This document shows, one piece after another, positions 35,127 to 43,582 of a stretch of 64,000 nt of DNA. Both the position numbers and the translations under genes were made by a program. The notes beneath the pieces were generated by a model. The model had not been told where the DNA came from. It saw only the letters and a list, made by a program, of their open reading frames with translations, and ran no database searches. Source of the stretch: Chitinophaga sp. HK235 (lineage in GTDB: Bacteria > Bacteroidota > Bacteroidia > Chitinophagales > Chitinophagaceae); NCBI RefSeq assembly GCF_018255755.1, contig NZ_CP073766.1, positions 2,976,001 to 3,040,000 on the forward strand, read 5' to 3'. Numbering within the stretch: position 1 is the first letter of the stretch; each line of letters starts with the position of its first letter.

Positions 35127-36050
35127 TCAATTTAAACGCTCATCAATCCGAAAGAATTGTTTGGGAATATCTCTCCGGCGATGAAAATATTGCATCGTAT
35201 ATATAAATAATACAATTAATAGGGAAACCAATATAAACAGCCAGGTATTGAGTACTGACCGAAAAAAGTAACGGGCACTCAGGATCTTCCCCACCATCAG
35301 CACCTGGCTGGACCAGGAGGCGAATGTATCTGTGCGGGGGTTAAAATCGCGGTAGTTTTGTCCGGCCGGTAACGTGATTTTTTTTACCAGGGCCGGCATC
35401 AGCTGACGTATCGTTTTTAGCTGCCCGGCGTCAGCCACAGCAGTAAGGCACAGGGCTCCCTTACGGGTGAGGATACGCATTTCATAATTCAGCAGCGGCT
35501 CACCACGATCCACATACAGGAGGCGGGCCAGGTGCAGGGTATTGTTTCCCGGCTGATAATATGGAGGGATGACCCAGTCCATGCCGGTCACTATACAGAA
35601 GCCATTCCGTTTTCTCCACCTGTTTTGTTCATCCAGGTGCTGTTTCATTTCCTGCAAAAGAGCGGTATAATTAAGCTGTCGGGCTTCCGGCTCACTCACA
35701 TACCCGGCAGAATCGGCGGATATCTCTATTCCCAACACATCTTTATCGAGGGGGCCGGATTGTTTGGGCAGCAACACTCCCAGGAAACCGGGATTTTCAG
35801 GATTTCCCCAGAGTCGTTGCACCAGGATGCTTCCCTGGCCGGCGTCCAGAAAACGAAAACCCTCCGGCACTTTCAGCAAGGCACCATTATTTAATACCAC
35901 GGCTCCTTCCTGATAGGAAAATGAGGCACTGATCTTTTCCTTGAGATCCAGCTTGTCGTATTTATTCAGACTGTCTTCACGGGCAAGGGCCATAACCTTC
36001 GGGGCTCCCGACAAACAGATTAATAACAAGCATGTAAAATACATCCGCAT
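35127..36050 (-). CDS. DUF2167 membrane-anchored protein
   Basis: The 307-residue protein has an N-terminal signal peptide (MYFTCLLLICLSGAPKVMAL) and a C-terminal membrane helix (WLFILVSLLIVLFIYTM, about residues 267-283). The DUF2167 pattern is clear in between: GALLKVPEGFRFLDAGQGS, LWGNPENPGFLGVLLP, SAGYVSEPEARQLNYTALL, NGFCIVTGMDWVIPPYY, LLNYEMRILTRKGALCL. It is exported but anchored at the inner membrane. Its biochemical function is not known. It appears to be a single-gene unit. Confidence 0.87.
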   Translation of the reverse strand: MRMYFTCLLLICLSGAPKVMALAREDSLNKYDKLDLKEKISASFSYQEGAVVLNNGALLKVPEGFRFLDAGQGSILVQRLWGNPENPGFLGVLLPKQSGPLDKDVLGIEISADSAGYVSEPEARQLNYTALLQEMKQHLDEQNRWRKRNGFCIVTGMDWVIPPYYQPGNNTLHLARLLYVDRGEPLLNYEMRILTRKGALCLTAVADAGQLKTIRQLMPALVKKITLPAGQNYRDFNPRTDTFASWSSQVLMVGKILSARYFFRSVLNTWLFILVSLLIVLFIYTMQYFHRRRDIPKQFFRIDERLN

Positions 36051-36186
36051 AAAACCGGATTGAAAGGTTTCAGATTTGTGATTAACAGCTCAACAAAAAT
36101 GGATAGTAGCAAAGGTTGTTAACAGGATCAGGTTAAAATAATATAGGCAACTACAAAATGAAGCGGTCAGCATCTTAGTGCTCTTG

Positions 36187-36227
36187 TTACAGCAGGTAAA
36201 ACAAGTCGACTACTTTACCTGCTGTAA
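36187..36227. repeat. Perfect inverted repeat downstream of the hemerythrin gene
   Basis: TTACAGCAGGTAAA (36187-36200) and TTTACCTGCTGTAA (36214-36227) are exact 14-bp arms around 13 nt. It lies 40-80 bp beyond the hemerythrin stop on that strand, but no T run follows, so it is an unusual terminator or a regulatory site. Confidence 0.75.
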
Positions 36228-36266
36228 TGCGTTCATTGTTCCGTGTACAACAAGATAAAAAAAATT

Positions 36267-36695
36267 TTACTTCTCTAATTGAATATTTTCGAGCATATCA
36301 GGTAATTCTTTCTGCAACAGCTCAAAAAACACCCGTTCTTCTTTTCGGATATGTGTTTCCAGGCTGGTGGCTATTTTATCCATATCATCTTCCAGATTGG
36401 TGCTTTCCGTGATGGCGCTGTACATAGAAGAGATAGCACGATGTTCTTGCTGCAACTCAGCGATGAGGGCATCTACTGCTGTATTTCTACCGGCGCATTT
36501 TTCAAAAAGATATTCTTCTTTCTGAATATGGGGAACCATGAGTTCCTGAAACACTTTCACCATATATTCAAACCGGGCTTGTGTTTCCAGCGGAAACCCT
36601 TCATAGGGAGCCGCATCCTTTTTCAGGTAGCGGCATACAAATAACAGACGCTTATGCTCATGCGATAAGGGTATTAGTGCTGAATGACGTTGCAT
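36267..36695 (-). CDS. Hemerythrin-domain protein
   Basis: The 142-residue four-helix protein carries the non-haem di-iron ligand pattern of hemerythrin HHE domains: LIPLSHEHKRLLF, MVPHIQKEEYLFE, LQQEHRAISSMY and LETHIRKEERVFFELLQ. Known roles of the family are O2 binding, iron storage and repair or protection against nitric oxide. It starts 9 bp after the lgt stop and is probably co-transcribed with lgt. The precise ligand is not predictable. Confidence 0.92.
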   Translation of the reverse strand: MQRHSALIPLSHEHKRLLFVCRYLKKDAAPYEGFPLETQARFEYMVKVFQELMVPHIQKEEYLFEKCAGRNTAVDALIAELQQEHRAISSMYSAITESTNLEDDMDKIATSLETHIRKEERVFFELLQKELPDMLENIQLEK

Positions 36696-36704
36696 AAATG
36701 ATTC

Positions 36705-38009
36705 TCAGGAAGTCGTAGTTACAGGTGTATTTTTTTTACGGCAGTACAAGATCCAGATAATACCTCCTATCACCATAAGTGCAGAGATGATCTCGGCCTG
36801 AGTAGGGTGAAAACCGAAGATGTTGTATTTCGTGTTTACGCGGATCTTTTCAATGAAGAATCTTTCCAGACCGTTTAATACAAGATAGATACCGAAGATG
36901 ACGCCTGGTACAGTTACTTTTTTGCGGATGGCCCACAATACGCCAAACAGTATGAGACAGGCGATAATCTCATATAACGGCGTAGGATAAACGCCAACAG
37001 GTAATACATGGCAGTATTGTCCATCGCAGCCTGGCAAAGGCACCCCTTCATTCACTACGTTATGCGCATACCCGGAAGCAAAAAACCAGTCCGGCAGGAA
37101 GCTCAGGGCAGCAGGTTTGGCAAAAGGCGCATGTGGAATATGGGCAGTATCACTGTATTGTTGCTGGAAGAAGTTGATGTTTTGTTGTACTGCCTTGTTA
37201 AATTCTGCAGGAGACACCTGTACCATATGTCCGGTATTATCGGTCACGTAGGCGCTGTTGTATATACCCCAGTCGCCATCACCTGCAAACTGACACCCCA
37301 TTCTGCCCACTGCGTAGGCCAGCATGAGGGCTGGTGCTGCACTATCGATCAGATGTTTGATGCTAACCTGTTTTTTACGGGCATATCGCAGAATCACGAT
37401 GGTGGCTACAATAAGACCACCGTAAAAGGTAAGGCCGCTGAAAGACAACAGGGCATCTATCGGGTTCTGTACAAAATCGTTCCAGTTCTCCAGATTGTGG
37501 AATACTTTGGCACCCAACAATCCGGCGATGGCTGCCATCACAATAATATCCGGCACCCGCTGGTGAGGCCAGACGCTCACAGTTTCTTTTCTGGCAGGTG
37601 CTCCTTTTTTGCCTTTGGAGCTGTTGTATTTCAGGAAAACCAGCAAGGCGGCTCCCGCTAGGCCGGCTAAAAAATTTCCATCACCGGAGAGGATAAAACC
37701 CTGGAAGTTCTGGGAAGCAGTAGCCCAGTTCAACATCAATCCAATACCTTTCCATCCCAGTAAAAAACCAAGTACACCATTGCCAATATATTCACCGGTA
37801 GTAGCAGGGCCACCTACCAGGATATTTTCTGTAACTGGCTTCAGCCAGCCCAGTTTTTCCCGACGTTTCAATTCATTTGTCAGCACATATGCACCTGCGA
37901 GGAAAGCAATGGCTACGAAAAAGCCAAATGTTTGCAGGATTTTAAACAGGGGTATTTCCAGACCGAACAGATCTCTGAAAGCGTAATATAAATTAGGATA
38001 CATAGCCAA
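36705..38009 (-). CDS. lgt: Prolipoprotein diacylglyceryl transferase
   Basis: Integral inner-membrane enzyme that transfers diacylglycerol from phosphatidylglycerol to the lipobox cysteine of prolipoproteins. The Lgt signature is visible (AYAVGRMGCQFAGDGDWG, catalytic Arg in GRxGC), as are LTFYGGLIVATIV and the C-terminal GLERFFIEKIRVN. At 434 residues it is longer than the roughly 290 of E. coli Lgt because of an extended N-terminal region (about 100 residues, with YVLTNELKRREKLGW) and an insert between membrane helices. The DUF4249, LEA-like and possibly other lipoproteins in this window would be its substrates. ATG at 38009 or 38003 are both possible starts. Confidence 0.94.
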   Translation of the reverse strand: MAMYPNLYYAFRDLFGLEIPLFKILQTFGFFVAIAFLAGAYVLTNELKRREKLGWLKPVTENILVGGPATTGEYIGNGVLGFLLGWKGIGLMLNWATASQNFQGFILSGDGNFLAGLAGAALLVFLKYNSSKGKKGAPARKETVSVWPHQRVPDIIVMAAIAGLLGAKVFHNLENWNDFVQNPIDALLSFSGLTFYGGLIVATIVILRYARKKQVSIKHLIDSAAPALMLAYAVGRMGCQFAGDGDWGIYNSAYVTDNTGHMVQVSPAEFNKAVQQNINFFQQQYSDTAHIPHAPFAKPAALSFLPDWFFASGYAHNVVNEGVPLPGCDGQYCHVLPVGVYPTPLYEIIACLILFGVLWAIRKKVTVPGVIFGIYLVLNGLERFFIEKIRVNTKYNIFGFHPTQAEIISALMVIGGIIWILYCRKKNTPVTTTS

Positions 38010-38088
38010 AAAAAAATTGGTGATCTGAGTTTTCCTATGAACAAAGCCGAATTATCAACAGGAAAATCAAACCACCAAAGTACGATGC

Positions 38089-38121
38089 AATTTCGAAATT
38101 CGAAATTTGAATTTCGGAATT
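38089..38121. repeat. Short inverted repeat downstream of the bacilliredoxin gene
   Basis: AATTTCGAAATTC (38089-38101) and GAATTTCGGAATT (38109-38121) are complementary with one mismatch. It lies 7 bp after the stop of the minus-strand bacilliredoxin gene and resembles in style the other simple-word hairpins of this window. Confidence 0.65.
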
Positions 38122-38127
38122 AAAGTA

Positions 38128-38541
38128 TTAGCAATATTGTTCAAACGCGTCGTTGAGGTTAGCAGCAATCATCTGTGCTGAGCGACCTTCAATCATATGA
38201 CGTTCAATGAAGTGTACCAATTGTCCGTCTTTAAAGAGGGCAATAGAAGGAGAAGACGGAGGATAAGGCAGCAGGTGGGTACGGATCTGCTGAACTGCTT
38301 CCACATCAAAACCGGCAAAGCTGGTCGTCAGTCTGTCTGGTTTTTTTTCACTGCCGGCCAGTGCCATCAGCACACCCGGACGGGCTGTAGCGGCTGAACA
38401 ACCACATACAGAGTTAATCACAACCAAAGTGGTTCCTTCTTTTTTCAGGGTTTCATCTACACTGGATGAAGTCAGTAACTCTTCGAACCCGTTATCCGTT
38501 AACTCTGCCTTTCTAGGCATAACTAATTCCGCTGGATACAT
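38128..38541 (-). CDS. BrxA/BrxB family bacilliredoxin
   Basis: The 137-residue thioredoxin-fold protein has the YphP/YqiW family CGC active site in VVINSVCGCSAATARPG, and the family blocks MPRKAELTDNGFEELLTSSS, DRLTTSFAGFDVEAV, PSSPSIALFKDGQLVHFIER and EGRSAQMIAANLNDAF. In Firmicutes such proteins remove bacillithiol from modified proteins; the thiol partner in this organism is unknown. The upstream N-terminus MYPAELVMPRKAEL is plausible from ATG 38541. Cytosolic redox role. Confidence 0.93.
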   Translation of the reverse strand: MYPAELVMPRKAELTDNGFEELLTSSSVDETLKKEGTTLVVINSVCGCSAATARPGVLMALAGSEKKPDRLTTSFAGFDVEAVQQIRTHLLPYPPSSPSIALFKDGQLVHFIERHMIEGRSAQMIAANLNDAFEQYC

Positions 38542-38741
38542 ATAATTATAGTTTTTTCTGTTAAGATTTTCAACAAAGTTAAAGATATAGGAGCAAAAAG
38601 TAAAAAAACGACCTCACAAAAAGACTTTTTGACACAAACCAAACAATCAAAATGCCATATTGTCATTATCTGTAACCTTTTTACTAACAAAATAGCAGTT
38701 TTACTGGCATGGTATCCCATTTGATCTGTAACCGGTGTTGA

Positions 38742-38772
38742 ACAAAAAATTGATTTCACACAAAAAATTGAT
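38742..38772. promoter_or_regulatory. Direct repeat in the hsp20 leader
   Basis: ACAAAAAATTGAT occurs at 38742-38754 and again at 38760-38772, 18 bp apart, ending 8 bp before the Hsp20 start codon. It may be a regulator or RNA-binding site. Confidence 0.45.
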
Positions 38773-38780
38773 AAAAAACT

Positions 38781-39221
38781 ATGACACACGTAAAATTCAA
38801 CCACAGCCCGCTCCCCAGATTAGTTGAAGATATTTTCAACGGTGGATGGAATAAATATGTAAAAGATGACTTCCTGACCAGCGATTTCTTTACCACCCAT
38901 CCGCCGGTAAATATCACAGAAACCAAAGACGCCTACCTGCTTGACGTGGTAGCGCCCGGTTTCTCCAAAGAAGATTTTAAAATCAGTGCCAACGATAAAG
39001 CTATTACCATTAGCGCTGAAAAGAAAGCCGAAACCAAAAACGAAGGCGACAAACAGGTACGCCGCGAGTTTAACTTCAAATCCTTCAAACGCTCCTTCAG
39101 CATCACCGATGCAGTAGACGCGAACAGGATTCAGGCAAAATATGATAATGGTGTTCTGAAAGTGACCCTTTCCAAAAAGGAAAACAAACAGGATGCTCCC
39201 AAAGACATCGTAGTAGAATAA
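38781..39221 (+). CDS. Small heat-shock protein, Hsp20/alpha-crystallin family
   Basis: The 146-residue ATP-independent holdase has an N-terminal arm (NHSPLPRLVEDIFNGGW) and an alpha-crystallin domain at about residues 45-135 (PPVNITETKDAYLLDVVAPG, FSKEDFKISANDKAITISAE, QVRREFNFKSFKRSFSITDA, ANRIQAKYDNGVLKVTLSKK). The tail lacks a clear IxI motif but ends DIVVE. It is a single-gene unit with its own terminator and a direct repeat in the leader, consistent with stress control. Confidence 0.95.
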   Translation: MTHVKFNHSPLPRLVEDIFNGGWNKYVKDDFLTSDFFTTHPPVNITETKDAYLLDVVAPGFSKEDFKISANDKAITISAEKKAETKNEGDKQVRREFNFKSFKRSFSITDAVDANRIQAKYDNGVLKVTLSKKENKQDAPKDIVVE

Positions 39222-39273
39222 GGGATACATATCGGCTTCCTCCGGGAAGCCGGGAATAACATGGGGGTTTATA

Positions 39274-39302
39274 GGAGGCATCGAAAGGTGCCTCTTTTCT
39301 TT
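39274..39302 (+). terminator. Rho-independent terminator of hsp20
   Basis: The stem GAGGCA (39275-39280) with TGCCTC (39289-39294) is followed by TTTTCTTT. A smaller GC stem, GGCTTCC/GGAAGCC, lies at about 39234-39251. Confidence 0.85.
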
Positions 39303-39379
39303 ATGTGTATAATTCACACAAACGTTGAATCCAGCGAAGCCTATTAATACAATAATTTGCTTCCTTAAGCAAAGCGCTA

Positions 39380-40213
39380 ATGGCAAAGCATTTCAGGAAC
39401 GCCTGGTTATTCACTAAAAACATTTACCTCAGCTCAGAGAAAGCAGTGATTGGACAGGTATTGCTCCGTACAGATGATACATACGAACAGGCAAAACTCC
39501 GGCTACTCTTTGATTATCTCTTTTTTTACATACTGCTGTTGTTTCCCATCCTGTTACTGGCCATGATCAGCCAGAATGAAGTCAACCTGGTACTCATCCC
39601 CTGTCTGGCCGGCGTCTTGCTGGGCTGCCTGTATCTATTAAAAAGAGGAGTCCCTGCCGGCATCATAGGAATGATCACTTCCTTTGGGACCCTGTTACTG
39701 TCTACATCCTCCTCCTTCTTTAATCATCAGGATCTGTCACCCAGATATGCCATTGCATGGGCCATGAGCATATTACTGGCTTATATCACGGTCAACCTGC
39801 GCACCTCACTGATCCTCTGTGGCTTACTTTGTGCATACCTCAGCGGGGTGGCCTATATCCGGATCAATGATGTCTCAATATATGTCAGCTCCGGCTATTC
39901 CGATTCCTTTCAGTACCTATCCAACCCAATCACTGTCATCCTCTATATGCTGTTTCTGATCCGGGCGCTGGGCCAGTATTATCGCAATATTATATCGATG
40001 GAACAGCAACGCGCCCACGAAAAGCAGAAACAACATCTGTCGCTGATCAACCAGAACCTTACCAAACAGTTCCTGCTGGTGAAAGGCTTCTCCCGGTCAG
40101 GCAAATCTGCCTTCATAAAAGGAGAAATGGAACTGCTGGAGGCCTGTTTTACTGAAATAGAAAAACAATGTGGTACAGCTATCGGATACCTCAATGAAGC
40201 CCAGGAAGATTAA
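39380..40213 (+). CDS. Membrane protein with cytosolic helical tail, unknown function
   Basis: The 277-residue protein has a cytosolic N-terminal helix (LSSEKAVIGQVLLRTDDTYEQAK), about six membrane helices between residues 38 and 205, and a helical C-terminal tail of about 75 residues (RNIISMEQQRAHEKQKQHLS). This layout matches the sensory module of membrane histidine kinases or cyclases, but no catalytic domain follows: the protein ends 70 residues after the last helix. It may be a stand-alone sensor or a truncated sensor. I do not recognise a named family. Monocistronic. Confidence 0.72.
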   Translation: MAKHFRNAWLFTKNIYLSSEKAVIGQVLLRTDDTYEQAKLRLLFDYLFFYILLLFPILLLAMISQNEVNLVLIPCLAGVLLGCLYLLKRGVPAGIIGMITSFGTLLLSTSSSFFNHQDLSPRYAIAWAMSILLAYITVNLRTSLILCGLLCAYLSGVAYIRINDVSIYVSSGYSDSFQYLSNPITVILYMLFLIRALGQYYRNIISMEQQRAHEKQKQHLSLINQNLTKQFLLVKGFSRSGKSAFIKGEMELLEACFTEIEKQCGTAIGYLNEAQED

Positions 40214-40430
40214 CCACTACACGTTCGTGTGAGATATAACATTTTTTTGTTTTTCAATATTCCCCCTTTAACCCGGAAAAGCCCCGAACTTCATTTTGTG
40301 CAAGTCCCCGTAAATGTTAATAATTTGTAAATGCCATAATAATAAATTGGCTTTAAAAAATACAAACTTTACAAGAACCGCTTAAAAAAAATTACAACTT
40401 TTAGGGCTTATCTATCGTAAACGGCTACCC

Positions 40431-40438
40431 TATATTTG
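40431..40438 (+). promoter_or_regulatory. Minus-7 box of a candidate small RNA gene
   Basis: TATATTTG matches TAnnTTTG exactly. A minus-33 TTTG is not clear (closest is TTAG at 40401). No long open frame follows; a terminator lies 66 bp downstream. Confidence 0.55.
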
Positions 40439-40444
40439 TGATAT

Positions 40445-40530
40445 CAAAATTATTTCCTATTGTCCTTATGCTAGTGGACATCATCTAACCTATGCCATGG
40501 ATTGGGCTTTCAGCAATGAAAGCCTTTTTT
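40445..40530 (+). ncRNA. Candidate small RNA of about 85 nt
   Basis: Between a TATATTTG box (40431-40438) and an intrinsic terminator (GGCTTTC 40505-40511 with GAAAGCC 40518-40524, then six T) lies a short unit in a 387-bp gap without an annotated gene. The only frames inside are tiny (ATG CTA GTG GAC ATC ATC TAA at 40468, and one of 15 codons running through the terminator). No known RNA family is recognised. The promoter-terminator spacing fits a small trans-acting RNA or a leader-peptide remnant. Confidence 0.4.
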
Positions 40531-40540
40531 CATTTGTGAT

Positions 40541-40577
40541 AAAAACAAAAAAGGGGCTCTGGTTTCCCCGAGCCCCT
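40541..40577 (-). terminator. Rho-independent terminator of arginine decarboxylase gene
   Basis: On the minus strand AGGGGCTC (40577-40570) pairs with GAGCCCCT (40559-40552), followed by TTTTTGTTTTT. It ends the transcript of the decarboxylase. Confidence 0.92.
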
Positions 40578-40600
40578 GGTAGGATTACTAACCCATTTTT

Positions 40601-42001
40601 TTAATAACCCAATATCTTCAACATACTTTGAGAGGTTTGTTCTTTTGCGTACAACCAATCTTTCAGCTGGCCATTTTTGTCGTAGCCCACGATCACATGT
40701 TTGGGTGAAGGAATAAGACAGTGTTTGATACCGCCATATCCGCTCAGTTGATCCTGGTAGGCGCCTGTATGGAAAAATCCGATATACAGTGGCTCACCGC
40801 TGGGCTGCTGTTTAGGCAAAAACACCGCGTTGATATGCTCTTCAGATGTATAAAAGTCGTAGCCATCGCAGGTGAGGCCCCCCAGGTGAACTTCCTGGTA
40901 TTCCTGATCCCATTTATTGATAGGCAGCATCAGGAATTTCTCACCGATACCCCAGGTATCCGGCAGGGTGGTAATGAAAGAGCTGTCAATCATATACCAG
41001 GATTCCCTGTCGTTCTGCATTTTTTCACCTACTACACTGTAGATCACGGCACCGCTCTCTCCTACAGTAAAGGAACCGAATTCTGTATAAATGTCCGGTA
41101 CCGGTACTTTATTCTTTTTACAGGTACTTTTGATGTTGGCTACAATCTCGTTAACGATATAATTATAGTCATAATCAAAGCCCAGAGAGTGTTTAATCGG
41201 GAAACCGCCACCGATATTAATGCTGTCCAGTTCAGGGCAGATCTTTTTGAGCTGGCAGTACAAGTTGATCACACGGTTGAACTGGGACCAGTAAAAGATA
41301 TCATCTTTAATACCCTTGTTCATAAAGAAGTGCAGCATTTTCAGCTCAAACTTCTCATTACCCTTGATTTTGTCAACATAGTACTCCAGGATATCGCGGG
41401 GAGGTACGCCCAGACGGGAGGTATAGAAGTCGAAGCTGGGCTCTTCTTCTGCCGCCACCCTGATGCCGAGTTTCACCTTATCTTTAATCCGGATATTCCG
41501 TTTGTAATCTTCCAGCTCCTCCTTGTTGTCCAGTACCGGGATCACATTTTTAAACCCGCTGTTGATCAGCCTGGAAATGGCTCTGGTATAGGCTTTGGTC
41601 TTAAAACCATTGCAAAGCACAAATGTTTCCTTGTTGATCTTTTTCTTTTCATACAGTTTGTTTACGATATCGATGTCGTAAGCAAACGATGTTTCGATGT
41701 GCACACCGTGTTTCAGGGTTTCCTCCATAATAAAGGAGAAATGCGAACTTTTGGTGCAATAGCAATAAAAATACTTCCCGTCGTACCTGTTCTTCTTGAA
41801 GGCATCATGGAACATCTTCTTGGCTTTGTTGATCTGCATTCCGATCTTGGGAAGGTAGGTCAACTTAAATGGCGTTCCGTACTTGTCAATCAGCGCCTTA
41901 ATGTCCAAACCGTTAAACTCCAGGTAATTGTCTTTGACTTCAAAGCCCTCCTGGGGGAATTCAAAAGTCTGTTTAACGAGGTCGGTGTAGGTGTTGTTCA
42001 T
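40601..42001 (-). CDS. speA: Arginine decarboxylase, fold type III PLP enzyme
   Basis: The 466-residue enzyme likely decarboxylates arginine to agmatine in polyamine synthesis. The fold type III landmarks are visible: YGTPFKLTYLPKI, the PLP-Lys region YFYCYCTKSSHFSFIMEETL (Lys in CTKSSH), the phosphate-binding LDSINIGGGFPIKHSLGF, and the C-terminal cysteine loop GGLTCDGYDFYTS. At 466 residues it is shorter than E. coli SpeA (about 660) and matches the Bacteroidota type. A related activity (for example carboxynorspermidine or diaminopimelate decarboxylase) cannot be excluded by eye. A TAGCTTTG box (minus strand, 42125-42118) gives a leader of about 110 nt. Confidence 0.85.
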   Translation of the reverse strand: MNNTYTDLVKQTFEFPQEGFEVKDNYLEFNGLDIKALIDKYGTPFKLTYLPKIGMQINKAKKMFHDAFKKNRYDGKYFYCYCTKSSHFSFIMEETLKHGVHIETSFAYDIDIVNKLYEKKKINKETFVLCNGFKTKAYTRAISRLINSGFKNVIPVLDNKEELEDYKRNIRIKDKVKLGIRVAAEEEPSFDFYTSRLGVPPRDILEYYVDKIKGNEKFELKMLHFFMNKGIKDDIFYWSQFNRVINLYCQLKKICPELDSINIGGGFPIKHSLGFDYDYNYIVNEIVANIKSTCKKNKVPVPDIYTEFGSFTVGESGAVIYSVVGEKMQNDRESWYMIDSSFITTLPDTWGIGEKFLMLPINKWDQEYQEVHLGGLTCDGYDFYTSEEHINAVFLPKQQPSGEPLYIGFFHTGAYQDQLSGYGGIKHCLIPSPKHVIVGYDKNGQLKDWLYAKEQTSQSMLKILGY

Positions 42002-42117
42002 TTAAATCTGCAAATGAATTAGTAATAAAATAAACTACAGGATAAATGCTCCTTTTCCTCGCTGGAAACTCCTGGTTTACACACCTACGTCAGTTCGAAA
42101 CCCAGCAAAATTGGTTG

Positions 42118-42125
42118 CAAAGCTA
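42118..42125 (-). promoter_or_regulatory. Minus-7 box upstream of speA
   Basis: On the minus strand TAGCTTTG matches TAnnTTTG, 117 bp before the start codon. The minus-33 element is weak. Confidence 0.55.
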
Positions 42126-42244
42126 AATATTTTGTTGATTGCTGCAGTAATTTTTTTCAAGTGATGCCCTCTTGAAACAGACGAACACCAGAACAAATAT
42201 ACAAACAATTACAAATCAACAGATTAAATAAATTTATTTAATAT

Positions 42245-42877
42245 TTATTTCCCATCATTAATGATGTTTATTGCCTGTTTTCCTTCGCAAAAAAGCAGGT
42301 CCAGGATACTGAGATCGGGAAGAAAACCGATTCTTTCCTGGAACACCTGGGTATACTGAAGTGTATCTTCCCCAGCAGGTATATTGGGGAGGATACGATC
42401 TCTGGCATCGGTAACACCGGGTACCTCCTTCTGGTAATTTTCCGTAAAGGTAATCGTGGGGTCAATGCCGAGTTTACTGTTTACCCATTCAAAGCAGGCC
42501 ATGTTCCAGTCCAGCAAAAAGTTAAAGGGTTTCTCAAACAATTCCTGTAAATCTTCCTCATAATATTCAAACCAGGGGGAACGGCGGTAAGCAGATACCA
42601 GCGTTTTCCAGTGCAGCGCCTGCCATTTCTCTTCATTACTGATCCGCACGTCTTTGATAACGGTGCGCTGATTCTTTCCGCGGGTCAGTGGCACACTTAA
42701 AATCATACGGCCATTTGGACCAGCGAGGTAACAACGGTTTCTGAAACTGAGCTTTTGATAGTGCTCATATTTCTCAATCTGTAATATATCGTGTTGGGCT
42801 AGTGTTTTATAAAAGCTAATAGGCGGAAAATACTGCGTCTCAATTAGTAATACCTCGCTTTTTGCATGCTCTGTCAT
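42245..42877 (-). CDS. WbqC family protein
   Basis: The 210-residue protein shows the WbqC-like pattern: LLIETQYFPPISFYKTLAQHD, the EKYEHYQKLSFRNRCYLAGPNG block, SVPLTRGKNQRTVIKDVRIS and WQALHWKTLVSAYRRSPWFEYYEEDLQE in shortened register. WbqC-like proteins occur in polysaccharide (O-antigen) loci in other bacteria, but the reaction is not established. Here it stands alone, with no glycosyltransferases nearby; in Bacteroidota it is often next to signal peptidase genes, which are not in this window. A TAACTTTA minus-7-like sequence lies about 25 bp before the start. Confidence 0.88.
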   Translation of the reverse strand: MTEHAKSEVLLIETQYFPPISFYKTLAQHDILQIEKYEHYQKLSFRNRCYLAGPNGRMILSVPLTRGKNQRTVIKDVRISNEEKWQALHWKTLVSAYRRSPWFEYYEEDLQELFEKPFNFLLDWNMACFEWVNSKLGIDPTITFTENYQKEVPGVTDARDRILPNIPAGEDTLQYTQVFQERIGFLPDLSILDLLFCEGKQAINIINDGK

Positions 42878-43126
42878 AATATCAAAATTTTAAACCGCCT
42901 AATAAAGTTAGTACCCAGCCAGTTAAAGCAAAATATCAGGCAAACGCAAAAATACTAAAGAAATTAGTTGCTTAGCGGATCAATTTAAGCGGACTCAGAA
43001 AAGGTACCTGGTTTCTCCCCTACTTTATATAAGAAAACCGCCGTTAAATGTTTCCCAATTCAGGCCCGGTTTTTTGATAAATAAAACCTTTGCAGTAGGT
43101 TTGAAAATAAAAGTTCACCGATCACA

Positions 43127-43582
43127 ATGAAAATAATCCGACTCTTCGTCATCATATTTGCCATCTGGGGATTAGCAAGCTCATGCGAAAAAATGAAAGA
43201 TCTGCAGTTTGTCAGAGTTGCCAATCTGCAAATGGATGAGCTGGGTATGTCTAAAAGCACCGTACGGCTCACCCTGGCATATTACAATCCCAACAATTAC
43301 CGCCTGCAATTAAAAGATGCCAACTTCAACGTATTTTTTGATGATACCGAAGTAGGGCATTCTATACAGGACACCTTGATCAATATTCCGGCAAAGGATA
43401 CTTTTTATTTCCCGGTAAAACTGGAAGTGAATATGGCCAATGTGCTCAAAAACGCCTTTACCGCTTTCTCCAATAAAGAAGTGACCATCAAAGCCACCGG
43501 TAACTGTAAGGTCGGCAAAGGCGGTATCTACCTGCCCTTCCCGATTAAATGCGAAACCAAACAGGCCTTAAATTTCTTCTGA
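43127..43582 (+). CDS. LEA type 2 (LEA14-like) lipoprotein
   Basis: The 151-residue lipoprotein has a lipobox (IWGLASSC, Cys at 20). An LEA2/WHy-type beta-sandwich follows: FVRVANLQMDELGMSKSTVR, LTLAYYNPNNYRLQLKDANF (the NPNxYxL motif), VFFDDTEVGHSIQDTLINIP, TFYFPVKLEVNMANVL. LEA14-like domains are linked to desiccation or stress tolerance in other organisms, but the bacterial role is not known. The last 15 bp overlap the convergent unknown gene tail to tail. Confidence 0.88.
   Translation: MKIIRLFVIIFAIWGLASSCEKMKDLQFVRVANLQMDELGMSKSTVRLTLAYYNPNNYRLQLKDANFNVFFDDTEVGHSIQDTLINIPAKDTFYFPVKLEVNMANVLKNAFTAFSNKEVTIKATGNCKVGKGGIYLPFPIKCETKQALNFF

Noticed and set aside
36187..36227. Intrinsic terminator call for the 14-bp inverted repeat
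   Set aside because: No T run on the relevant strand; kept only as an inverted repeat.
18685..43582. Identical 15-bp tail-to-tail overlaps at 18685-18699 and 43568-43582 as a possible designed feature
   Set aside because: The overlapping sequences are unrelated; the equal length is most likely coincidence.
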